Of a DNA stretch of 5,398 nt, positions 1 through 4,989 are shown piece after piece. Made by a program: the position numbers and the translations under genes. Source of the stretch: Acidobacteriota bacterium (lineage in GTDB: Bacteria; Acidobacteriota; Terriglobia; Acidiferrales; UBA7541); assembly GCA_003224195.1 (NCBI GenBank), contig QHYP01000051.1, forward strand, positions 1 to 5,398, written 5' to 3'. Under the pieces are notes generated by a model that saw only the letters and a program-made list of their open reading frames with translations, ran no database searches and was not told the origin of the DNA. How positions within the stretch are numbered: position 1 is the stretch's first letter; each line of letters opens with the position of its first letter.

Positions 1-365
1 AGCGGCCCGGCGCGGTGGAGCGCTTCTACGGCCTCCGAAGCGAACGGATGCCAATAGCGCATGGCGATGACGACGGTCGCTTCGAGGAGCGGAGCGAGCG
101 CCGCGCCCAGGCGGTCGCGTTGACGCTCCGTCAGCGCCCGGATAGGAGAGCGCCCGCCGATTTCCGCATAGCGCCTTGCAACGGGTCTGGCGCGGCGTAT
201 CGAAATCAGCTTCGCCATCGGGCGCCGCAAGACGACGCCAAGGGGTCCGAGCGGGATAATGTCCGGATCGCAGAACAGATTGTAGAGAAACGGCCCGACC
301 GCCTCGAGCGAATCCGGCCCCCCGAGTTGAAACAGGACGACGCCGACCCTTTTCTTTCCCGCCAT
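1..365 (-). CDS. hemH: Ferrochelatase, N-terminal part (cut by the left window edge)
   Basis: Ferrochelatase inserts ferrous iron into the porphyrin ring at the end of heme synthesis, in the cytoplasm or at the inner membrane face. I translated this frame by hand from the ATG at 365-363; it stays open for 121 codons to the window edge. Family hallmarks are visible: the opening strand VGVVLFQLGGPDSLEAV (residues 7-23), FLYNLFCDPDIIPL (26-39), RYAEIGGRSPI (65-75) and AMRYWHPF (101-108), the last being a well-known ferrochelatase segment. The catalytic His and Glu lie in the missing C-terminal two thirds, so activity and the choice of protoporphyrin or coproporphyrin substrate cannot be judged. 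An AAGGG ribosome site (377-373) sits 7 nt before the ATG. The gene starts only 10 nt after the ccmD stop, so it is very probably co-transcribed with the ccm genes and supplies the heme they use. Confidence 0.93.
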   Translation of the reverse strand, partial: MAGKKRVGVVLFQLGGPDSLEAVGPFLYNLFCDPDIIPLGPLGVVLRRPMAKLISIRRARPVARRYAEIGGRSPIRALTERQRDRLGAALAPLLEATVVIAMRYWHPFASEAVEALHRAGP

Positions 366-375
366 CCGCGATCCC

Positions 376-519
376 TTACTTATCGCGACCGACCAGCTTC
401 TTCAGCCGCTCGACATCGTCGCGCAGCGACGCCATGCGACGCCCCACGCTCACAAAATAGACGAAGAAGATTCCCCAACCGAGCAGATACGCCGCAAACA
501 CGCTTCCGAGATTCTTCAT
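376..519 (-). CDS. ccmD: CcmD-like small membrane protein of the heme export complex
   Basis: A 47-residue protein read directly from the bases. Its start overlaps the ccmC stop by 4 nt (ATGA), with GGAGG (528-524) 4 nt upstream. It begins MKNLGSVFAAYLLGWGIFFV, has one membrane helix at about residues 7-24, then a basic GRR turn and a charged amphipathic helix containing LRDDVERLKKLVG (about 32-44). A single N-terminal membrane segment followed by a charged cytoplasmic helix is the standard CcmD layout. In the E. coli system CcmD joins CcmABC and is needed to release holo-CcmE from CcmC. Sequence conservation in this family is weak, so the call rests on size, topology and position directly after ccmC. 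hemH follows 10 nt later. Confidence 0.85.
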   Translation of the reverse strand: MKNLGSVFAAYLLGWGIFFVYFVSVGRRMASLRDDVERLKKLVGRDK

Positions 520-1217
520 TGTGCCTCCGCCTCCCTGGGTTCTCGTTCGCTTACCACGAGCCGCAGCGCGTCCACTTTCCCGCGCAGGGCTTCCAATTCA
601 TACCGGTAGCGCACCAACAGCGCCATCAGGCTCATCAGCGCCACCCAGGACAACAGGTCCACGCGCCACATCGCGGGGGCAAGCCCCGATCCCGGCCCGC
701 CGAAAATCACCGGCTGCGGGTGCTGCGTCCTCCACCAGCGGATCGACATATAGACCAACGGCACGTCGAGAAACGCAAAGATGCCAAAGACCGCGCTCAA
801 AAGGGCGCGCCTTTCCGGATCTTCGATCATGCTGCGAAGCAAAAGGTAAGCCACATAGAGCAGCCACAGCACAAACGTCGAGGTCAGCCGCGCGTCCCAG
901 GTCCACCAAATGCCCCACACCGGCTTCGCCCAGATTGGCCCCGTGACCAGCACAACGGACACGAACGCCAGGCCCACTTCCGCCGCGGACACGCCCAGCC
1001 AGTCCCAGCTCTGCTCTCGCTTCAGCACATAGAGAAGATTGGCGACAAAACAGACGAGGAATGCCGCAAAGGCGGTGATCGCGCTCGGCATGTGCAGATA
1101 GAAAATCCGCTGGACCGTGCCCATCGTGCGCTCGGTCGGCGCCACGAAAAAAGACGCATACGCCGCTCCGCCCAGCAGCACCATCACGGCCAGCGCGGCG
1201 ATCACGCTCTTCTTCAT
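516..1217 (-). CDS. ccmC: Heme-handling membrane protein CcmC
   Basis: CcmC is an integral membrane protein that binds heme on the periplasmic side and drives its covalent attachment to the chaperone CcmE. The 233-residue length fits the family. The tryptophan-rich WWD signature is present as WAKPVWGIWWTWDARLT (residues 96-112). The two conserved histidines expected to ligand heme are H42 (in FYLHMPSA) and H166 (in RTQHPQPV). About six membrane helices are visible: roughly 5-22, 45-64, 78-96, 112-128, 139-158 and 188-203. The frame is open 53 codons further upstream, but that part reads through the repeat element. I chose the ATG at 1217-1215 because an AAGGCGG ribosome site (1232-1226) lies 8 nt upstream and the protein then begins with the usual N-terminal helix. 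The stop overlaps ccmD by 4 nt. Confidence 0.96.
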   Translation of the reverse strand: MKKSVIAALAVMVLLGGAAYASFFVAPTERTMGTVQRIFYLHMPSAITAFAAFLVCFVANLLYVLKREQSWDWLGVSAAEVGLAFVSVVLVTGPIWAKPVWGIWWTWDARLTSTFVLWLLYVAYLLLRSMIEDPERRALLSAVFGIFAFLDVPLVYMSIRWWRTQHPQPVIFGGPGSGLAPAMWRVDLLSWVALMSLMALLVRYRYELEALRGKVDALRLVVSEREPREAEAQ

Positions 1218-1225
1218 TCTTGCAG

Positions 1226-1232
1226 CCGCCTT
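1226..1232 (-). promoter_or_regulatory. Ribosome binding site that fixes the ccmC start
   Basis: The minus strand reads AAGGCGG, one mismatch from AAGGAGG, ending 8 nt before the ATG at 1217. It supports the shorter ccmC start over the open extension to 1376. It lies outside the repeat element, so insertion of the element did not remove the ccmC ribosome site. Confidence 0.75.
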
Positions 1233-1248
1233 TCCACTTAGAGATTGG

Positions 1249-1400
1249 CAGGATGCTGAAAAAGTCCAACAAACTGTCTTTCCAAAGCCCCGAACCTTCG
1301 GGGCGAAGAATCCGCCTTTGCGAAAACTCAAGAAAAAAGCAGATTCCTCGGGCAAACCCGGCCCTCGGAATGACATGTCAGCGGGTTTTTCAGCAGCCTG
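1249..1400. mobile_element. MITE-like inverted-repeat element between ccmB and ccmC
   Basis: The 152-bp segment is bounded by 15-bp terminal inverted repeats, CAGGATGCTGAAAAA at 1249-1263 and the complement of CAGGCTGCTGAAAAA at 1386-1400, matching at 14 of 15 positions. TTGG lies just outside each end (1245-1248 and 1401-1404), a possible 4-bp target duplication, though so short a match could be chance. Inside are a perfect 8-bp inverted repeat with a 2-base spacer (1287-1304), a compound hairpin (1343-1371) and the palindrome TGACATGTCA (1371-1380). It holds no convincing gene. The minus-strand phrases TGTCATTCCGAG and GAGGAATC are ones I recall from intergenic repeats in acidobacterial and some other genomes; that is recollection, not a search. 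It fills most of the only large gap (1218-1415) in an otherwise compact operon, which fits insertion. The parent transposase family is unknown. It could also be an old palindromic repeat unit that is no longer mobile. Confidence 0.75.
1333..1371 (-). terminator. Terminator-like hairpin plus T6 inside the repeat element
   Basis: On the minus strand an interrupted stem pairs ATTCC with GGAAT (outer) and CGGG with CCCG around a TTTG loop. Four bases later comes a run of six T (1338-1333). The stem is imperfect, with unpaired GAGGGC on one side and a single A on the other, so it would be a weak intrinsic terminator at best. Because it lies between ccmB and ccmC in the direction of transcription, it could lower expression of ccmC, ccmD and hemH. 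No function has been shown, and the structure may belong to the repeat only. Confidence 0.3.
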
Positions 1401-1415
1401 TTGGGCATCACGGCC

Positions 1416-2090
1416 CTATTCTTCCAGAAGATATTCGCCGAAAAGCCAGAGCGCCGTCAAAAAGATGACGTCAAAGGCTAACAGAAAGCCGAGCCAATCC
1501 CACCGCAGGACATGGTCCTCCGCGAGAAGCGCCGCGGTAGCTTCAGTGCTGGCAATGAGCACAGGCGTCAGCAAGGGCAACAAAAGCAGCGGAAGCAACA
1601 GCTCGCGCATCCGCGCCTGCGCCGAGATCGCCGAAATCGCCGTGCCGGTCACGCAGACACCGACGCTGCCTGCAAAAAAAACCAGGGCCAGCGAGGGCAA
1701 GATATCGCGAATGGCAACGTTATAGAGCACGGCAAAGATTGGTAAGAGCAGCAGTTCGGTCAGCAAAAGGAAGAGCGTATTGGCACAGACTTTCGCGAGA
1801 AGAATGGCGAAGGGATCTCCGACCGAAAGCCGCAAGGCGCTCAGCGTATCGTTGACTTGTTCCCGGAGAAAGCACGGCTGAAGCATAAGCGACGCCGCGA
1901 ACAGAAATGCCAGCCAGAGCATCCCAGGCCCGAAGCGCCGGGATTCCACGGAGGTCGGGTCAAACGTGAAGCTGAAGAGTACCACCACCATTAAGATGAA
2001 GACGACCGTGGTGGTGACCAGTTCGCGAGAGCGCAGCTCCGCGCGTAACTCCTTTTCCAGCAGGACGCCCGCATTTTGCAAAAGGGCCAT
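1416..2090 (-). CDS. ccmB: Heme exporter membrane subunit CcmB
   Basis: CcmB is the membrane-spanning partner of the ATPase CcmA in the ABC module that acts on the CcmC-heme-CcmE complex. The 224-residue length matches the family. The N-terminal amphipathic segment EKELRAELRSRE (residues 12-23) is followed by about six helices: roughly 25-42, 57-71, 101-124, 132-152, 163-184 and 199-217. Family-like stretches include GPGMLWLAFLFA (54-65), RLSVGDPFAILLAK (87-100) and LLLPLLTPVLIAS (169-181). The ATG directly abuts the ccmA TGA (zero gap), and I see no purine-rich ribosome site before it, so translation probably depends on ribosomes finishing ccmA. ccmC follows after a 198-bp gap that holds the repeat element. 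Confidence 0.95.
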   Translation of the reverse strand: MALLQNAGVLLEKELRAELRSRELVTTTVVFILMVVVLFSFTFDPTSVESRRFGPGMLWLAFLFAASLMLQPCFLREQVNDTLSALRLSVGDPFAILLAKVCANTLFLLLTELLLLPIFAVLYNVAIRDILPSLALVFFAGSVGVCVTGTAISAISAQARMRELLLPLLLLPLLTPVLIASTEATAALLAEDHVLRWDWLGFLLAFDVIFLTALWLFGEYLLEE

Positions 2091-2792
2091 TCAGGAGCCA
2101 GCCAAGCTGAGGATGGACGTGGTGTTCGCCCCCGATTGTGAATCAGCCACGATTGCCCCGGCCTCGAGGCGGAGGGCCCGGGTCGCGAGCGCCGAAATTT
2201 CTGAGGCTCCATGCACGCTGAACAACATTGTGCATCCGGCGGCCTGCAACCGCCGCAATGTTTCGGCGAGCCAGGCGATCCCCGGCACGTCGAGCCCCGT
2301 GGCCGGTTCATCCAGAAGCAACAACGCCGGCCGATGCAGGAGAGCACGCACGATCGTCAGCCGCTGCCGCATCCCCCGCGAGAAAGTGCGCACCAGCGAT
2401 GCGCGGCGTTCCAATAGACCAGCGTCTCCAAGCACAGTGCCCAAGCGCGATCCGGCGTCGTTTAGTCCGTGAAGACGCGCAAACAGCCGCAGGTTTTCCT
2501 CGGCGGTAAGCTCCTCGTAGAGCATGGTCTGGTGGCCGACGAAGCCCGCGAGTTGGCAAGCGGCGACGCGCGGGTCTGATTGACCGTCGATGGTCACGGT
2601 GCCGCGGCTAGGGCGGACCAAGCCGGCCGCCACACGCAGCAGCGTGGTCTTGCCGGAGCCATTCCGTCCTGCCAGGGCGATGGTTTCGCCCGCAAAAACA
2701 TTCAGATTCACTTGCCGGAGGGCGAACAGATTGCCATAACGTTTTTCGACATTTTCGAAGCGGAGAGCGGGCGGGGCTGAAGCGGAGTTCAC
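2091..2792 (-). CDS. ccmA: Heme export ABC transporter ATPase CcmA
   Basis: This is the cytoplasmic ATPase that powers the CcmAB module. The 233-residue protein has all nucleotide-binding motifs in order: Walker A GRNGSGKT (residues 42-49), Q-loop at Q88 in VGHQTMLYEELT, an ABC signature in the form FSRGMRQRL (137-145), Walker B ALLLLDE (156-162) followed by PATGLD, and the switch histidine H194 in FSVHG. The signature departs from LSGGQ, as is usual for CcmA-type ATPases outside the proteobacterial model. The start is GTG (2792-2790) with GAGG (2803-2800) 7 nt upstream. The stop abuts the ccmB ATG, which with the motifs makes CcmA far more likely than another ABC-2-type ATPase. A 41-nt gap separates it from the upstream gene. 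Confidence 0.95.
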   Translation of the reverse strand: MNSASAPPALRFENVEKRYGNLFALRQVNLNVFAGETIALAGRNGSGKTTLLRVAAGLVRPSRGTVTIDGQSDPRVAACQLAGFVGHQTMLYEELTAEENLRLFARLHGLNDAGSRLGTVLGDAGLLERRASLVRTFSRGMRQRLTIVRALLHRPALLLLDEPATGLDVPGIAWLAETLRRLQAAGCTMLFSVHGASEISALATRALRLEAGAIVADSQSGANTTSILSLAGS

Positions 2793-2833
2793 GAAGTAAC
2801 CTCAAACCAAGCGCCGGCCCGCTTCACGCGCCT

Positions 2834-4105
2834 TCACCCGCGCACGAAATTGCGGAGAACTTCTTCGGCCCGGGCGCGCTCACGCGAGTATTCTTCTTCG
2901 GAGATGGTTCCGGCCTGCCGCCGCAATTCCAGGCGAAAGAGGGCGTCCTTCAAAGCATCCAAACTCGTGTTGACGGCGTTATCCAACTCCGTGATGACGG
3001 GGGGAGGATTAGGCTGCGAAACGTGTTTGGCGGCCGGCCTCGCTCGGCCACGCGGCCCGGCCGTCTGCCCACTCGCCGCGGCATTGGCCGGAATCCCCGC
3101 CGGGATCGGGCGGCGCATCAGGTAGATTGCTCCTAGGACAAACAGGGCCGCGAAGCCGGCAATCAGCGGCCATTTCAGCGGGTCCAGCCGGCCCGGAATC
3201 ACTTGAATGTTGGCGGGCGTATCGCCGGAGCCGCCCTGCCCGGCATCCTGGCTGGCAGCCTCGGACGGAGGGGGTGCAGTTCCCGCCAAATTCACCTCGA
3301 CCGATTTCCCGGCGGTGAGCGCATCGTGCATGTACAAGTTCATCCCCTGCTCTGTGCCCGACGGCTGAAGCCCATCGCCCTTCACTTGAACGCTCGGCGG
3401 CGCGAGCACGACCAGGTGCTCGACGCCGTAGACCGAGGGCAGCAGCAGCGTTGCGCGGCTGTCGGGATACGCGAGCTGGTAGGAAAGGCGCACGCCATTC
3501 TGCCCGGGACGAAACGCGAACGCCACTGCGTACTTATTCTCGCCGTGGTCAATCGCCGCCTGCACAACGGGCATGCCGGACGGTCCCCACGCCGCAACTT
3601 GCTGCAATTTCGCCCTTCCCGGCACTTCAAACTCGAAACTCCCGTCCGCGCGGAAATAGGCCTGCGGCGGTTTCGAGTTGTTTTGAATCGCATACTCTTC
3701 GCCGACGAGCAGCGAGTTGCCATTCGGCTGAAAGACGACGAATCGCGTCGGGTAGCTCAGGATGGACGCGTCGCGCGTGGCCTCGAAGACCTCGACGACG
3801 ACCGAATCACGGCCGGGCGGCACCGATTGATGAAAATTCACGCCGCGATAGACCGCGCGCACCAGCATGGGCTGCTGTCCGAGAGATGGATGATCAAACG
3901 AAAATTGCCCTTGCGCGTCCGACTTGGCGTTTGCAACCGCCTCCATGCCTCCCTGAAGCTGGATGAGGAGAACCTCCACGCCTGCGGCGGGTGCACCGGT
4001 GGTGCCATTCTTTACGGTCCCGCGCAATGTGCCCGCGCCCGCCGTATCCGCCTGGGCAAGAGCAGCGGCCATCAGGAGAGCGAAAACATGAAGCTGCAAT
4101 TTCAA
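2834..4105 (-). CDS. Membrane-anchored carboxypeptidase-regulatory-like protein, function unknown
   Basis: A 423-residue protein of unknown function inside the ccm operon. Visible parts: a signal peptide (about 1-24, with AQA and AGA as possible cleavage ends); a carboxypeptidase-regulatory-like beta-sandwich (about 25-108, opening GTLRGTVKNGTTGAPAAGVEV, with SDAQGQFSF at 62-70); a second beta-rich region (about 118-275); a Ser/Gly/Ala/Pro linker (277-297); one membrane helix (313-330) followed by RR; a Pro/Ala-rich cytoplasmic linker; and a C-terminal helical segment (372-420). It contains no cysteine, which argues against a thiol-redox role. The start is TTG (4105-4103), overlapping the upstream TGA by 4 nt, with GAGGGG (4115-4110) 4 nt before it. 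An ATG at residue 12 is the alternative but would destroy the signal peptide. Position suggests an accessory role in cytochrome c assembly on the periplasmic face; that is inference only. Confidence 0.85.
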   Translation of the reverse strand: MKLQLHVFALLMAAALAQADTAGAGTLRGTVKNGTTGAPAAGVEVLLIQLQGGMEAVANAKSDAQGQFSFDHPSLGQQPMLVRAVYRGVNFHQSVPPGRDSVVVEVFEATRDASILSYPTRFVVFQPNGNSLLVGEEYAIQNNSKPPQAYFRADGSFEFEVPGRAKLQQVAAWGPSGMPVVQAAIDHGENKYAVAFAFRPGQNGVRLSYQLAYPDSRATLLLPSVYGVEHLVVLAPPSVQVKGDGLQPSGTEQGMNLYMHDALTAGKSVEVNLAGTAPPPSEAASQDAGQGGSGDTPANIQVIPGRLDPLKWPLIAGFAALFVLGAIYLMRRPIPAGIPANAAASGQTAGPRGRARPAAKHVSQPNPPPVITELDNAVNTSLDALKDALFRLELRRQAGTISEEEYSRERARAEEVLRNFVRG

Positions 4106-4494
4106 TGAGCCCCTCGTCCGGCAGGCGCCTTGAGCGGCCGGGAGCCGCGTTGCCGCGTTTCGTCCGCCGCCGTCTCTTGCTCAATCTGAGCCAGCACGAC
4201 AGCCGCTTCGTTTTCCAACGCCACCTTCATCGCTTCGTAGTCCTGTTCGGCATATTTCCCCGCGCGGTGCTCGAATTTTAGATCGCGGAGGTTGTCATAG
4301 ATCGTGTCGCGCCGCTCCAGCAATTGGTCGAGCCGCGAGCGCAGCGGCGCAAAATCCGAATCCTCATATTGGAGATAAAAAATGAAAAGAAACGTGGCCA
4401 CCGCGAGCGCAAGGCACGCGACCAACGCGGCCGCATCAACGCCGCTGACCGAGGCTGTCCATAGAAAGGAAATGCGCGCGAATTCAACCGCCAC
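4102..4494 (-). CDS. Short CcmI-like membrane protein with helical tail
   Basis: A 130-residue protein with one membrane helix (about 20-41) and a charged, helical cytoplasmic part (about 50-108) containing LLERRDTIYDNLRDLKFEHR and then AGKYAEQDYEAMKVALENEA. The pattern of a membrane helix, then L-x2-L-x-F-x3-x-G-K-x3-x-D-Y, resembles the N-terminal part of CcmI/CycH, an apocytochrome c chaperone of System I. The C-terminal TPR domain of true CcmI is absent, so I leave the symbol empty. The start is GTG (4494-4492), supported by GGAGGAG 6 nt upstream; no ATG gives a better fit. It begins 3 nt after the ccmH stop and overlaps the next gene by 4 nt, so it is almost certainly part of the operon. 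The last 20 residues are polar and probably disordered. Confidence 0.8.
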   Translation of the reverse strand: MAVEFARISFLWTASVSGVDAAALVACLALAVATFLFIFYLQYEDSDFAPLRSRLDQLLERRDTIYDNLRDLKFEHRAGKYAEQDYEAMKVALENEAAVVLAQIEQETAADETRQRGSRPLKAPAGRGAH

Positions 4495-4497
4495 GAA

Positions 4498-4989
4498 TTA
4501 CTCCTCCGTTTCCCGATCGGCTTGCTGCCGGGCACGCTCGAAAAACTCCGGCGAAATGTCCGGCGCGCTCGGCCCACCGGCGACTGCCGGAGGCCGATTC
4601 CGCCAGCGAGAAATCAGCATAACGACCAGCGCCAGACCGGCCACGAGCGCCAGCGCCGGAATCCACCAGGCCATCCGGCTGAAGCCCCGGTTCGGCGGCT
4701 CGGCAAAAACCGCCGTGCCAAACTCCTGCACGAACGACTGCACAATCAGATCGTCCGAGTCCCCGCGCGCCACCCTCTGGTCGAGTTCCTTCAGCATCGA
4801 TGCGGACACCTGGCAACCGACGTGATTGCATTGCGTCAGAACCTGATAGCAATTACACATGCACATGAACTTGGAGCCGATCCGCTTGGCGCGGTCGGTC
4901 TGCTGCGCGCCAAGTGGAATGGTGATCATCGGCACGAGGGCAGCGGCCCCGAGGAGAAGCACTGCGAAGGGGATGCGAACTCTAGTCAT
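4498..4989 (-). CDS. ccmH: Cytochrome c maturation protein CcmH, cysteine-rich variant
   Basis: CcmH is a membrane-anchored periplasmic thiol protein that helps keep apocytochrome c cysteines reduced and works with CcmF in heme ligation. The 163-residue protein has a signal peptide (about 1-28, ending GA-Q), a helical-bundle domain (about 30-97) and a C-terminal membrane anchor (about 108-127). The canonical LRCxxCQ site is replaced by FMCMCNCYQ (residues 41-49), with Cys at 43, 45 and 47, and two further Cys at 54 and 59 in QCNHVGC. The rest keeps CcmH features, such as DLIVQSFVQEFGTAVF (80-95). I recall similar CxCxC forms in Acidobacteriota. The frame is open further upstream, but that part lies inside ccmF; the ATG at 4989-4987 has GGAG 4 nt upstream and overlaps the ccmF stop by 8 nt. 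Confidence 0.93.
   Translation of the reverse strand: MTRVRIPFAVLLLGAAALVPMITIPLGAQQTDRAKRIGSKFMCMCNCYQVLTQCNHVGCQVSASMLKELDQRVARGDSDDLIVQSFVQEFGTAVFAEPPNRGFSRMAWWIPALALVAGLALVVMLISRWRNRPPAVAGGPSAPDISPEFFERARQQADRETEE
4501..4507 (-). promoter_or_regulatory. Strong ribosome binding site supporting a GTG start
   Basis: The minus strand reads GGAGGAG, embedded in the last Glu codons of ccmH and ending 6 nt before the GTG at 4494. It is the best Shine-Dalgarno match in the window and settles the non-ATG start of the CcmI-like gene. Confidence 0.8.

Noticed and set aside
15..1241. Long plus-strand open frame of 408 codons
   Set aside because: It lies antisense to hemH, ccmD and ccmC, its composition is Arg/His/Pro/Gln-rich as expected from the reverse of GC-rich genes, and it has no recognisable motif. 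The minus-strand genes have clear family signatures.
1241..1269. Possible promoter for ccmC on the minus strand (TTGGAC, 17-nt spacer, AATCTC)
   Set aside because: The -10 candidate matches TATAAT at only two positions and the -35 at three, so it is no better than chance.
1218..1376. 53-codon N-terminal extension of ccmC
   Set aside because: It reads through the repeat element, has no ribosome site, and would put a non-membrane segment before the standard CcmC N-terminus. The ATG at 1217 has a good ribosome site.
2793..2833. AAGCG-CGCTT inverted repeat in the gap before ccmA
   Set aside because: A 5-bp stem with no following T-run in a 41-nt gap; too weak to call a terminator or regulatory site.
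3203..4108. Plus-strand open frame of 301 codons
   Set aside because: Antisense to the 423-aa protein, Arg/His-rich and without domains, while the minus-strand frame has a signal peptide, beta-domain and membrane helix in a sensible order.
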